From NCBI GenBank assembly GCA_038030265.1, contig CM075941.1:52863952-52927951 (forward strand): a stretch of 64,000 nucleotides of DNA, given 5' to 3'. This stretch comes from Corythucha ciliata (lineage: Eukaryota > Arthropoda > Insecta > Hemiptera > Tingidae). A program made the position numbers and the translations under genes. Below, piece after piece: positions 22,681 through 34,095 of the stretch (the first letter of the stretch is position 1; each line of letters opens with the position of its first letter). The notes below the pieces were generated by a model. The model made no database searches, was not told where the DNA came from, and was given only the letters and a program-made list of their open reading frames with translations.

Positions 22681-22875
22681 TGTGGCGTCATTGTCACATT
22701 TTATAAACCACCACGAGAAAACAGATGGTAAATAAAAAAAATCACTTGGCACTTGGAACTTGATGAGAAAAAGAAGTTTGTCCTTGTTTTTACATTTTCG
22801 TTACTTTTTTATTTCAATTCAATAAATTCTGTTCGTTTACTGTCGTTCCTAAACGGTTTCATTATACCTCCTAAA
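22681..22875 (+). repeat. 3' LTR of the CsRn1-like Gypsy (195 bp)
   Basis: Same length as the 5' LTR and near-identical. It is followed by ATGG at 22876-22879, matching the bases before the 5' LTR. Retention of both LTRs with a shared flank argues that the outer ends come from a single insertion. Confidence 0.85.
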
Positions 22876-22879
22876 ATGG

Positions 22880-23777
22880 GTACTACATTGCCCTTTTCGT
22901 TAGTATACTTGTAGCTCTTGGGGAGGGGGAATCTATCTCCCCTATATTTTTGAGTAGCCAAAAAACTCGTGAAATTTGATTTTGACCGCCTTTTTTCCTC
23001 CTTAGGCTAGGTCGTAGCTACTTCGAATGCTGAAATTTGAGCGCTTAGCACTAATAAATCTGGCAATTTTGCTGCTAATTGATTCAGAGCAAAGAGGGCC
23101 GGTTTCTTTACAAATTTCGACACCCCTCCCCGTCATTCATCGGATATGAGAAGTCTGTCCTGTACTTCTCAAAAGTATTTATAGTCCATTTCTGTAGACT
23201 ATACTATAGGATTATCAAGCGTACCATATGGTGCTGTTTGCTGTAAACCTTTTCGGCGATTCCCCTTCCCATCTCTTTCAAAAAGTATCACTGAACAATT
23301 TCTCCTCACTCTCTCTCTCTCTCTCTCTCCAGCATTGCAAAAATTCTCTTCTTTCCCCCCGAGTTCGAAACCAACTGGAATTAATTTTCATCATTTTCAG
23401 CCTTAAATTTACGGTCGACTGATCAACAGAGTTGCGCTCTCCAAACCCCCTAGCACCCACACCTGTTAGGGTCAACGAAAAAAAAAAACAAAAAAATGAA
23501 CCGCCCTGGCGCCCAAATGACAATAAAAAGGAACAAAAAGCGAGTTACTGTGGGAATATCGTGAAGAGGTGGGGGGGGGGGCGTGTGGCTTGTTTAAAAC
23601 TTCATTTCCAATGCATTTGTTCTAGGGTTAGCCCATACTTCCCCACTCAAGGTTGGTTTTTATCACAAATTGCGTTCTTATTTTTGTACAAAGAGTTGTT
23701 TCCGAAGGAGCCTCCACCCCCCCCCACCCCCCGCCTACCCATCAACTCTACTTCTGAAGAAGAAACGTTTTTTTAAC
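22880..23777. other. Segment C, unique non-coding DNA right of the 3' LTR
   Basis: No gene seen. It includes a (CT)n tract at about 23311-23330, G and C runs, and short proline-rich ORFs. This segment precedes B2 but is absent before B1. Confidence 0.5.
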
Positions 23778-25742
23778 AAAAAATTTTTTGAAGCATCAAT
23801 CAAGGCTATTCTGTCCCTGTGAAGTCAAATAAACTCTTTATTATAACGTTTTTGGCCTACTGCCTTTCAAAGTATGGTTGCAAAATCGTTTTAAAAAGCC
23901 TCAAGGATGAAAAAAAAAAAAAAAAAAAGTACCGGGTGGGTTGAACCTGTTTTAATTGTGTAACATTTTTTTCGTGTTTGTTCGCGCGAGATAAATCCTT
24001 GAAAATCGCCTACTCCCCGTTTTGACGACCCATAACTTTTTTTTTATTACTTCAGTGTTTCTGAGAAAATTTGTGGGTTTGGTTGGGCGATTTGGTGGTG
24101 GTGGTGGGGGGGGGGGAGGTTGATTTTCACGATGAAAATTGTCGGCTTCGTGGCCGACTTCAGGGCGAATTTCAAACAACTGATAAAACGCATTTGAACA
24201 AATTATGAAGTTTCTCTAATTTTCTTGGATGGTAATTCGGAATAATAATTGGATAAATTCATTTGAGGAACGATTACATAATATCCGAAGACCTTTCTGT
24301 TAAAACCACATTCTTGTTTTTTTTATTTTTTATCTCTCTCTATAATAGCGGGGAATCTGGAGCCGTGAAAGGGAAAACCGCGCGTACGGGCTCCTCTATA
24401 TATGTATATACGCTTCAACACTATTGACCAACATAACGTTTTAGAATGAGCGTTGTGTGTGGACGATGAGTTTAAGGATGTAAAAAAAAAAAAAAATCTT
24501 ACCGTTTTCCAATGGAAAACATGGAAAAGTAAGAAAAACTAACTGTTTGAATTGGAAGGAAAAAAGTGTCGCCCCAGTTCCCAGGAGGAATCGTTTGACT
24601 TGTCAGGGTGGGCGGGATAAATAAGGAGCCTTACGGGATTGACGAGAAAAAAAGATGGGGGGGGGGGGAATGAATAGTCTTGTTCAACATTAATTTCCGT
24701 GTGATTGACTCAATCATTAGTGTGTCACTTTTTTCGCCTTTCGGGTTGGCTTTTTAGTTCCAGGTAGGGAACTCTTTTCCTTTTCAAATAAAATAATAAA
24801 AAAAAAAGCTTGAAAAAGCTCAAGATTCCAGCATTAGCGCGATGCTTTGCCGTCCCTCCCCTATTGCATCTCTTTTCACTTTAAAAAATTCCTTCAGAGG
24901 GACTATTGGTGGGCGGGTGGGGTGTGGGGGTAGTACTTTTTTGAATAATGCATTCGGTGAAATTGAGAAGCAAAACAATAGGCTCAGGCATTGTGGAGAG
25001 AACTTGGGTGTAAGCCAAAGGTGAGTGTTGAACATATAAAGGGCATTTGAGGTGGTAGGGGTGGGGTGGGGGGTTTCTGTGGATGGCTAAGAGCGTTTGA
25101 ATAGATGTAAATGGTGGGGGGTGGAGGTTGAATAGAGCAATCTTCTCGTTTCGCCCTGAAATGAAACAAAACATCGCTACTTCGTTCTTCTTGGAGGCTG
25201 ACTTCGGTCTTTAAAAAAAAAAAAAAAAAATCCTCTTTCTCTCTTTCGGATGTCTTTTTGAAAACAGCGAGTCAAGTCAAAAGACGGGTGGAGGGGAAGT
25301 GAGGGAGGGCTTTCTTCATCCCGGAGAAGAAATATTCCTATTTCAATGTTTAAATAATGCATCCTCTCTGTTTGCCTTGTACGTCAAAACGATTTCCAAG
25401 TTCGTCCTTTCGATAGTGACGAGGGTTATCACCCCGTGCAACCTCGTTAACAAATCTGATGAACTGTGTCGGATTTTTTTTTTTTTTTTTCCAGACTTGA
25501 GATCTTCCCGCTTGGATAAATCTTAAAAGATTCGAGGGTTTTTTTTTTTGTTTTTCCGTTCGGATCATCGGTGAGGGGGATTTGACAGATTTCAACGAGG
25601 AGGAAAACCCAAAGTCACTACTTAAGGGAAAGCCATTAAAACGTTTATTCGTCTCTTTTAAAACAAAAAACGTGGCTTTCGCGCTGATTTTAAACACCCT
25701 CCCCCCACCTTCTATGTAGCAGAAACGCAGGCGGCTAAAACT
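23778..25742. repeat. Segment B2, second copy of the ~2 kb duplicated segment
   Basis: Second copy of B1 (see 20178-22164). It continues smoothly from segment C on the left and into a degenerate repeat field on the right, so B2 looks like the copy in original context. Confidence 0.9.
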
Positions 25743-26019
25743 CAGTTTCGGGGAGGGCTTATAGATCTTTCACAGGCGAATTTCTTGGATCTGGCTTCTA
25801 AAACTACTATTTCGCAGGTTTAGAGCATTCGAAAAACCAATTTGGCAAAATTGGTTTTCTTAAGAAATATTGTTAAGGAAGGACATTGTTAGGAAGGAAC
25901 AACTTGTTAGAAAGAACATAGGAAAATTGTTATTTTAAGGAGACAAACCCGAGAAATAACTTATTGTAAGAGCAAGGCACGTGAATGTGGTTTTCTTATG
26001 AGCAAAAAACGCGAAATTG
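25743..26019. repeat. Degenerate ~30 bp repeat field
   Basis: Units with CCAATTTGGCAAAATTGG, GCGAAATTGG and AGAGCAAGGCACGTGAATGTGG-like spacers. They end at the inverted repeat starting near 26020. Confidence 0.5.
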
Positions 26020-26247
26020 GACGCATATGAACCTGGCACAACACATGTCAGAAAATTTACCGACAAATGAATCAATCGTTTGTTTTGCCAAAATTATCGT
26101 TTTTTCACCATTTCGAATAATACTTTAAATAAAAATAAAAATAAAAAACTGTATGTGTCGGGCTAAGTTCACGCCACCCGACACGGCCAGAATCGTTTGT
26201 TTCGCGGCATATTCCGTCTCGATCTAGTTTGTTTAGCCAAAAGTTTC
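26020..26247 (+). repeat. Left copy of a ~225 bp inverted repeat pair
   Basis: This sequence matches the reverse complement of 33290-33512 over its whole length. Landmarks are GGCACAACACATGTCAGAAA at the outer end and GTGTCGGGCTAAGTTCACG near 26157. Inside it, GTGTCGGG and CCCGACAC form a small hairpin. Both copies are flanked on the outside by the CGAAATTGG repeat field. The pair encloses about 7 kb of nested elements. Confidence 0.85.
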
Positions 26248-26422
26248 GTTTGTTCATAATTTCATATACGATTTTATTTTTAAAAACTCTCTTTGCCTGG
26301 CTAAGTTAACGCAACCCGACACATAGCCAGAGTCGTTTTTTTCATGAAACTTTTGACACGAAAAGTTGCGCTAAACAAACATGAACTAGGCAGAATACGC
26401 CACGAAACAAACGATTCCGGCT
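26185..26422. repeat. Fold-back structure with ~65-80 bp arms
   Basis: The arm at 26185-26250 (GGCCAGAATCGTTTGTTTCG) is the inverted partner of 26342-26422 (CGAAACAAACGATTCCGGCT). The right arm carries a 14-base insert relative to the left. A TGGCTAAGTTAACGC copy near 26298 repeats the motif at 26162. It is probably a MITE or foldback element of the same family as the 26020/33512 pair. It ends exactly where the hAT terminus begins. Confidence 0.75.
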
Positions 26423-26756
26423 CAGGCGCGGATCCAGGATTTCCGCTTGGGGAGGCGGGGCACACCAATAATTTTACCCCCCCTCGCCCCCAGCCCCACC
26501 ATCACCACTCGTTCTTTCAATGGATACGCTCTGGTATAGAGTGATATGGAAGGTGTCCCATCAATTGTCAAAGACTATGAATGGAGTGTGCAAAATAAGT
26601 AACTTATTTTGTTAACTGGACTGGTTTCTGGATCAGGCGGTAAGTTTTTTAAAGTAAATATTTTTTGTGTTAAACTTCAAAAAAACGAAAAAATATGAGG
26701 AGCTTGTTCATATAAAAAACAAAAAGTTCAAAAATAAAATAACATTAAATGCACTA

Positions 26757-27091
26757 CAGTAGGAATTCACGCCTCCTACTGCCTCCTGCGGCGTACCGAT
26801 CGATGATGTTCTCAACTGAGTTTATTACGTCTCTATGAATATGCAGCAAGGCCAATCCGTTCAGACGTTCTTCGCCCATTCTCGACCTAAGCCAAGTTTT
26901 AAGGCGGCGCAAAGTCGAGAAATATCGTTCTGCCGTATAGCCACACTAATAGGAAGTGTGGCCAGGATTGTTATCAAAGTATAAATTCCTGGGAAAATAT
27001 CTTCATCACAATCGTCGAGCGTGTCCAAGACATTGACTGCTGGTCGGGCTGAATCCAGCTGACTAGGAGGTACTGGAGGCTCTCCTTTCAC
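26757..27091 (-). pseudogene. hAT transposase C-terminal dimerisation region
   Basis: On the minus strand, PGIYTLITILATLPISVA is followed, after a one-frame shift near 26950, by YFSTLRRLKTWLRSRMGEER and LNGLALLHIHRD. This is the conserved hAT C-terminal dimerisation block of the 52 kDa-repressor/ZMYM-like transposase group. The stop is TAG at 26757-26759. The 5' side is cut by LINE-2 at about 27090. Confidence 0.8.
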
Positions 27092-29946
27092 AATAGTTCA
27101 CTCAAATATGCAGGGCATCAGTAATAGAATTGATGAAATAAATATTTTCCTCCAAGATCGTGAAGATGTCTGTGTTATTGCAGCAACCGAGCACTGGCTT
27201 CCAAGTACTGGAATCGATGTTTTTTCTCCTTCTGATTTTAAGTGCGTCTCCTTTTTCTCAAGAAATTTCATAATCCACGGGGGCTCAGCAATTTTCGTTA
27301 AGTCTTCGTTGCCTGCGCGTGAGATTACGCCGCTGACCCATTTTTCAGTTGAAGGAGTACTCGAGGTCTCTGCCGTGCGGTTGGCCGCACCTGACTTAGT
27401 AATATGCTGCATTTACCAGCCTCCTAGCTCACAATTTCGCTATTTTCTCGAGCTCTTCGACGCCTTTCTGACCAAGGCTTTCTCGTATTCCGCTCCTTTT
27501 GTGTTGGCGGGCGATTTCAATATTGACTTCGATGAGGATTCTAGTAACTGCTTGGCCTTCAGAGACGTTATCGCCTCGTTTGGTTTGTCATTGACTATCA
27601 CCGGGCCCACAAGAACTCACTACACCGGCAAAGGCTCCTGCCTCGATAATTTCATAACGAACTTCTCGTCTTCATCATTTTTCTCTGGCCACAGTTCACT
27701 CCACCTTTCGGACCACCGTGCTCAGGAATTTTCGATTCAGCTCCACAATTGCCTCGACTCTCCTGGATCCAGAATTTCGCGTCTCATTTCCCCGGAGAGT
27801 CTTCTTGCTCTGAGGCACTTTCTCTCTGCATATAACGGGCTCTGGTTCTCCACTTATTCCGAAGTATGTCCTAAATTGAGGGCTGATGCATTTATTCACA
27901 CATTCCTTTCGGCCGTGGACCTTGCGGTGCCGCTTCAGAGTGTCAAAATTCCTGACCCTCAGAGGAGGCGGAACCCCTGGTTTACCGAAGCACTTCGGCT
28001 GAAGAAGCGCCGCTGTGAGGATCTTTCCGCTCTCCGAAATTCTTCTTCAACATTCGCCCCGTCAGTTATTACGCCTCTCCTTCGTTCCGCTCGCAAGGAC
28101 TTCCGAACAAGCGTACTTGAAGCGAAAAAGGCATATAACGATTCCCTGATAATAAATAATACCAGCAATTTCAATAAAACGGTATGGAACGTGGTCAAGG
28201 GCGTACTGCCGTTGGGTGCTCTGGGCTCGTCTGGACCTGTCAGTGGTCTTGATGCCGATGGATTTAACAATTTCTTTATTAATGCGGCCGCCACCGGTGT
28301 CGAATCGCTGCCCGATTCTCCTTCTAGCTTCCGCGATTTCTTGCACCCGGATTTCAGCGCCTCCTTCTCCCTTAAGAGTGTCTCGGTCGAGGATGTTTTT
28401 AGAGCTATCGCCAGTTTGAAGAACTCTACTTCGTACGACTACTACTGGTTAAACGTCGATATTGTAGAGTCGTCAGCTGACCTTATTGCAGAACCACTTT
28501 CTTCTGTCATCAACAGCTTTTTTGAGACTGGCTCTTTCCCTGAGTGCCTGAAGATATCTGTTGTGACTCTCGTACCGAAAAAGGGCAACCAAGTTTACAG
28601 TGACTTTCGGCCAATCTCTATCATCCCAGTTTTCACACGCGTAGTCGAGCGTCTCGTCCTTAATCAGTTACTGGACTTCCTTGAACAGAATAAGATTCTC
28701 GCCGAGAATCAGCATGGTTTTAGGAGGGGCCGTTCTACTTCCATCGCCGCTATTCGTTTGCTCCAATCGGTGATGTGCGGGCTTAAGTCTGGCTCAAAGG
28801 TGGGTCTCAGACTTTTCGACCTCTCTCGGGCTTTTGACTCCATTGACGTCGGGATCCTATCTGAGAAACTTCGTTATTACGGTTTCGATGAGCGTTCCGT
28901 CAGTTTTCTACATTCATACCTCGTCGGCTGGCTGCAGTGCGTGGCGTACGGGGGAGTCAGATCGGACCCTACTCCGGCTCTGGACCTTGGAGTTAGGCAG
29001 GGCTCAATCCTCGGTCCCCTCCTATTTCTTCTTTATGTTAACGATTTATGCTTAGCGTCCTCGTCCCTTCTCTCGTCCGAGATCTTTCTCTACGCCGATG
29101 ATACGACGGTACTCTGCACGGGTGATTCTGAGGCCGAGCTTTTTAATGAGCTGGAAGCGGCAACTTCGCTAATAGAATCATGGTGTTTGGCCAATCGTCT
29201 CGTTCTTAACGACAATAAAACTCAAGACTTAGTTTATGATCTCAAAGGGCCCCATAAGTTTGTCAAGTTCCTAGGTCTCTTCATCGATTCCCGTATGTCC
29301 TGGGACAGTCACATCGAACACCTTTCGCCCCACCTATCAAGGGCCACCTTCGGTCGTGTCAGCTGAGGCGCTGCGACTGGTTTTCTTCGGGCTCTTCTAT
29401 TCCCTTATGACGTACGGTATTCTTGCCTGGGGGAATTCCTCGGGAGCAGTGAAAATCTTCCACTTCCAAAAGGCCGCTATTCGTGTGCTTTGCGGACTGC
29501 ATCCACGCCAGTCGTGCCGTGGGTCGTTCAGGAAGCTGAGTGTGTTGACCTTCCATGGTGCTTACATACTCAGCATTTTGCTCTTTGTGCGGTCACACTT
29601 GACCGAGTTTCCTCTCAACTTTGCCTCTCACCATTACTCGACGCGACGTGCTGACGACCTTTCTGCACCATTTGTGCGCCTAGCTGCTTCTGCCAGGTTG
29701 AACCCAAGCTCCGTGGGCGTGAGTCTTTATAATGCCCTCCCTTCCCACCTCAAGGACCACAGCATCTCACTGGCTAAATTCAAGACTCAGGTTCGCCACC
29801 TTATCCTTGATCTTGAGCCTTACTCGATCGCAGAGTTTGACCTTGCTCTACGCTCCAAATGAGTTGTTTCTCTATTATATTTTGACAATGCCTTATAAAT
29901 TCATTTATGCTGGCAATAAAATTATTATTATTATTATTATTATTAT
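27085..29946 (+). mobile_element. Non-LTR retrotransposon LINE-2 inserted in hAT, 5' truncated
   Basis: It begins inside the endonuclease domain, directly after hAT coding sequence, and ends with a ~60 bp 3' UTR and an (ATT)n tail at about 29921-29946. hAT coding sequence then resumes. The tail type and ORF resemble I/Jockey/CR1-like elements; the clade is not resolved by eye. It is younger than the hAT it splits. I could not identify a clear target duplication. Confidence 0.85.
27108..29862 (+). pseudogene. LINE-2 ORF2, endonuclease plus reverse transcriptase
   Basis: A long reading of 752 codons to 29366, then a frame change and a further 168 codons to TGA at 29860. Endonuclease motifs: AATEHWLP (catalytic Glu), AGDFNIDF and LSDHRA, about residues 25-205. 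Reverse transcriptase motifs: DFRPISIIP, GFRRGRST, FDLSRAFDSID, GVRQGSILGPLLFLLYVNDL and YADD (29091-29102). A single frameshift near 29360 and loss of the endonuclease start are the only obvious lesions, so this is one of the better preserved LINEs here. Confidence 0.85.
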
Positions 29947-29947
29947 T

Positions 29948-31133
29948 TTCCGGGATCTTGGCTTGTTCTCTTTTCATCCGCTTTTGTCTCTCCACCCACA
30001 TCTCGTACTCAGCTTTTAGTGCCACTGCCTTTTTGCCTAGAGCGGCCTCGTATTTCTTTGCAATGGCGCGTATTTTTTTGTCGTTTTCGTCCGAATCGTT
30101 TCCGAAATTCATGGTGAAAGGGAGCACTATCCCCAGGTCAAAAGAATCGAGCACTTCTGCTGGAAACCGATCTTGAAGGTCGTTCACAACTGCATCCAGA
30201 AGAGGAATAAAAATGGCCCTTCTGTAGTACTCTTCAGCACTTCCGAATGGGTGATTAGACCTTAGTGTCTGCCCTTTCGTTAATCGAGGGACTTCGATTT
30301 GCACATTGATTTCAGCCGCCGATTCAGAAGCCTGCTTGAAAATACGACTGAAGTAATCTTCACCGTTACTTCTGTGTCTTTCCAACACGGCGATAGTGTC
30401 TCTCACTGAATTGCAAGCTGCAATGGCATCCAGAGACGCGGCTTTTGCAATGTTAAGCTAAGAGGCCGTGTGGTTGACAATATATCGCTCAAGGCGAACG
30501 TCACGATTATGAACTCGCTGTCACACACCGATTTTAAAAGAGAATAAGCCTTTGAAGATGATTCTGACGGTACCCAGTTACTAATCTCTTCAAGTGCCGC
30601 ACACAGAAGGCGAAGGTTGAGGGAGAAATGTAAGACCCCGTCGTGTTTTTCTTGCAAGCGGGTCTCGCACAGACCGGAGAAGGCGCCTCGAAGGTGTTTC
30701 TAAAAAATAGCGTTTAATTTTGCTGATGACTTTATGAACGAAATCAATTCCTTCATTTTGCTGATAGTGTTTTTGCATGACAAATTCTGGTTTGTAGCCT
30801 TCAGTGAGTTATTGAGAATGTGATTGAAGCACGGACACCTTACCGCCATTATCGCCTTTTCCCTGATTACTTTCATGGCGCCTTTCAACTCAGAGACCAT
30901 TACAGAACAGTTATCAGTGTCAATGCCGACACATTTAGATTCTAAGTCCAAGCCAAATTTTTCACAGACGTCAAACACTATCTGACCAAGCGCTTTACCG
31001 GTCAGTCTTTTCTCTTTTTCAACGACCTCATCGGTGTCAATCGATTTGTAACAGTCCACGAAAGTTAAAAAATCTTCTCGAATGGTCTTCTCAAAGACAA
31101 ATCGCAACGAGACGCTCATTTGTTCAATGTGAG
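29948..31133 (-). pseudogene. hAT transposase central region, frameshifted
   Basis: Minus-strand pieces at 30700-31119, 30403-30657 and 29948-30406 together follow the DUF4371/hAT core. Recognisable segments are GIDTDNCSVMVSELKGAM (an RNase H-like fold region with Asp), CFNHILNNSLK, SNWVPSESSSKAYSLLKSVC and DILSTTRPLSLTLQKP. Frame changes occur near 30690 and 30410. The N-terminal zinc finger is missing because BEL/Pao sequence starts at about 31131. No functional transposase is encoded. Confidence 0.8.
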
Positions 31134-32861
31134 ACTATTTACCGTGAGTCATGTTGTAGGGATGACAATGGTCGGTACGTCGTGTCTTTGCCCTTCGCCC
31201 CCGGTGAGCCAGAATTAGGCGAGTCACACGCACAAGCGCTCTCTCGTTTAAAATCTCTTGAGCGCCGTTTTAGTCACTCTTCAAGTTTTGAACTATCCTA
31301 TCGGGACGTAATGAAAACCTATATCGAGGAGGGTTATTTGGAACCTGCCCTCTCCAAATCGGGTGAATCGACTTATTATTGACCCCACCATGGTGTTTAG
31401 AAAGAAAGCACTTCCACGAGTCTTCGAATTGTTTTCGATGGAGCCGCTCGATCGGAAAATGGAAGATCATTGAATGATTGTCTATTGCCAAGGCCAAAGT
31501 TGCAAACTGATATTGTCGATATTTTGATTCGGTTTCGTCTCAAACCAATTGCCTTAGTTGGAGATATAAAAAAAATGTATTGCCAGATCCAAATACGAGA
31601 TGAAGATCGGGATTTTTTGAAAGTATTGTGGCGGGATCGTCCAGTATTTTGCCAGTCTCGGTTTATCGGCTATCTACTGTGCCGTTTGGTTTAACGTGTT
31701 CGCCGTATTTGGCGCTCCGTACCCTCCGACAATTGTGTACGGACGAAGGGAGTTTGTTCCTCGTAGCCTCTCGAGTCTTGCTCGAAGACTTTTATGTCGA
31801 TGACTGTTTGACCTCAGTTTGCAATGTGACAGAAGGTATCAAATTACGAGAAGATTTGTCGAAAATTCTTGCAAAAGGCTGCTTCGAAATAAAAAAGTGG
31901 GATTCAAATGAAGCTCAAGTGCTGTCAGGTGTCAGTGAAAATGACAGACGGGGCTTCGACACGTTGGAATTAGACAGTAATGCTCAGTTTTTTAAGGTTT
32001 TAGGATTGAATTGGGACCCTTTTCAAGACTATTTTACGTATAGGGTTAATTTGTCCGAATTCGTGTCCACTAAACGAGGCATATTGTCATGTATAGCGCG
32101 GGTATATGATCCGTTGGGTTGGCTCGCCCCTGTCACAGTTCCAGCTAAACTCTTGATCCAGCAATTGTGGAATTTAAAGGATTGGGATGAATCTTTGCCG
32201 ATCGAGTTGCTTGAACAGTGGCAACAGTTTCATTCATCGCTCCCTAAATTAAGGAGCATTGAAATCCCTCGTCCTATATATACCATTGAACAACCCAATC
32301 GATATGAACTCCACGGATTTTGCGACGCCAGTAGTGTTGCATACGCTGCTGCTGTCTACCTCGTCCCTAAATTCGAAAATTCATTGCCTAACAGTTTTTT
32401 GATTACCGCGAAAACTCGTATCGCTCCAACAAAAAAAGGTTTTGTCGATACCTCGATTGGAACTTTGTGGAGCTGTGCTCTTAGCACAATTATTTCATTT
32501 CGTTTCGGAGATTTTTCGGTCTAGAATTCCCGTGTCTCGTTTCTGTTGTTGGACTGATTCTAGCATCGTCCTTCGTTGGATCAAATCAACGCCAAATAAA
32601 TGGCAAACTTTTGTCGCTAATCGAATCAGCTTAGTGCAAGAACTGACCGATGCGGCGTGGTGGAGTCATGTTCCGGCAACGGGAAACGTGGCGGACATAG
32701 CATCACGGGGGCTTGATTGTGACCAGTTTTTATCTTGTTCAGATTGGTTTCATGGTCCAAAGTTAATTTTGTCGGAAAGCCTCTGGCCTGACAGTGTGCC
32801 ATCCAAGACATTTTCGTCGTCGGATCTAGAAGAGAGAAAGGTCGTTCCACCGAAAGGTTAG
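31131..32861 (+). pseudogene. BEL/Pao reverse transcriptase and RNase H, broken
   Basis: The pre-RT segment GRYVVSLPFAPGEPELGES and a PHHGVF motif mark BEL/Pao pol. Several frames are used: 31182-31382, 31470-31694, 31628-32524 and 32442-32861. The catalytic site is FYVDD (YVDD at 31793-31804). The region after it (ARVYDPLGWLAPVTVPAK) is the family hallmark. RNase H shows HGFCDASSVAYAAAVY and SIPRLELCGAVLLAQL. Stops and frame changes make it inactive. Confidence 0.85.
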
Positions 32862-33089
32862 TTTTCTCACAGTAAAGGTTTCGGAATTTTCATCGTTGTT
32901 AAAGTCTTGTTCAAGTTACCCCAAACTTTTAAGGATAACGTCCTACTGTTTTCGGGTTTGTCCGAAATATCGTCAATCAGGGCCAGTGTGTTACTTCTGA
33001 AATGTCGAGGTCGCTTAAGTTTTGGGTTCCTCATGAACAATTTATCGGATTTTCGGATAAATAAGACCCGATAAACGATAAGATAAACT

Positions 33090-33305
33090 AGACCCGTTCA
33101 TCGACTCCGAGGGTATCATTCGAGTGGGAGGCCGTCTGGAACATTCGGGCCTGCCTAATGATGCTAAACATCCTATGGTCCTTCCCTATTCGTCACATTT
33201 GTCTTGACTGATCGTCTTATTTTACCACGTTACGTTCGGGCATTTAGGGCCCACTCAATTACAAGCCCTCGTCCAAAGGAAATTTTGGAAACGAGATCGA
33301 GATGA
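33090..33305 (+). pseudogene. BEL/Pao integrase zinc-binding region, truncated
   Basis: The frame reads IIRVGGRLEHSGLPND and HPMVLPYSSHLS, then a stop, then HVTFGHLGPTQLQALVQRKF. This is the His-rich N-terminal integrase block of BEL/Pao. It is cut at about 33300 where the right inverted repeat begins; no catalytic core remains. Confidence 0.75.
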
Positions 33306-33512
33306 AAGGTGACGCGAAACAAACGATTTCGGCTACGTGTCGGGTAGCGTGAACTTAGCCCGACACAGACAGTTTTTTAAAATAAAATTGTACATGGAAT
33401 GGTAATCAAACGATAATTTTGGCAAAACAAACGTAAGCAAACGATTGATTCATTTTTCTGTAAATTTTCTGACATGTGTTGTGCCAAGTTCACATGCGTC
33501 GAAATTGGTGTT
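33290..33512 (-). repeat. Right copy of the ~225 bp inverted repeat pair
   Basis: Reverse complement of 26020-26247, about 85% identical by eye. It ends GACATGTGTTGTGCC and AAGTTCACATGCGTC before a CGAAATTGG repeat field. Confidence 0.85.
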
Positions 33513-34095
33513 TTAAGGAGGCAAACTCGTAAAATTGTTTATTACAAGAGCTGAACATGTCAAATTGGCTTTCTCAAAGAGCCAAACGCTTCAAAAATTG
33601 TTTTAATTCCGCGATCCCATCGGGCACGGGCACCTTTTGTTTGGCATCCAAGTTTTCTCGATCATGATTGGTGGACTCTTGGACGCACACGATGATAGAT
33701 CGGCGTGGGCGGGATTTCTATGGCAGCGTTGCCCGATCCCGATAGGGACAGCAAGTATGGTTGTCGTGGAAAAAAACGATTCCGAGCTGACTTAATATTC
33801 GTGGCCATCAACTTTTAAGGAGCCAAACACTGCGAAATTTTGTTTTCAAGGGTCCATCCAGCAAAATTGGTCCTTCTAAAAGTCAAAATTCACAAAATTG
33901 GATTTTGGGAGAGGCAGCGCTGAAAAATTTGGCTTTTTAAGAAATCCCCTCACCGCTTTCGCGGGTTTGGCTTCTTTAAAAAACAATTTCTCGCGCCTGG
34001 ATCTTCTATGGAAAAAATCGCGATTTTGACTCTTACGAAAACCAAATTCGCGTGTTTCGCTCTTTTAAACAATGTTTGAGCTAAATGACCGTATT
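33513..34095. repeat. Degenerate ~30 bp repeat field
   Basis: Units such as GAGCCAAACGCTTCAAAAATTG, AGCCAAACACTGCGAAATTTTG and GCAAAATTGGTCC. A less repetitive 180 bp stretch (33605-33790) interrupts it. Confidence 0.55.

Larger units (their letters stand above)
16329..22875 (+). mobile_element. CsRn1-like Ty3/Gypsy retrotransposon, near full-length but rearranged
   Basis: Two 195 bp LTRs (16329-16523, 22681-22875) are almost identical and flanked by ATGG. A tRNA-Trp-type primer-binding site, overlapping gag and pol ORFs and a G-rich polypurine tract are present. The CHCC gag finger, the tRNA-Trp primer and the gag-pol order are typical of the CsRn1 group. The body is interrupted at 20176-22164 by non-LTR sequence B1, after which about 210 bp of pol is repeated. 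RNase H has a catalytic substitution. The copy is young in sequence but not autonomous. Confidence 0.85.
26423..31133 (-). mobile_element. hAT element remnant, minus strand, with LINE-2 inserted
   Basis: The terminus CAGGCGCGGATCCAGG at 26423 is followed by about 330 bp of untranslated sequence and then the C-terminus of a hAT transposase read on the minus strand. The ORF is interrupted by LINE-2 (27085-29946) and resumes to about 31133, where BEL/Pao sequence begins. The 5' terminus and N-terminal domain are missing. The candidate 8 bp flank on the right-terminal side is 26415-26422. Confidence 0.8.
31131..33305 (+). mobile_element. BEL/Pao retrotransposon fragment
   Basis: The pol order reverse transcriptase, RNase H, integrase zinc region is BEL/Pao-specific. 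No LTR, gag or integrase core is present. It abuts hAT coding sequence on the left and the inverted repeat on the right. Confidence 0.85.
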
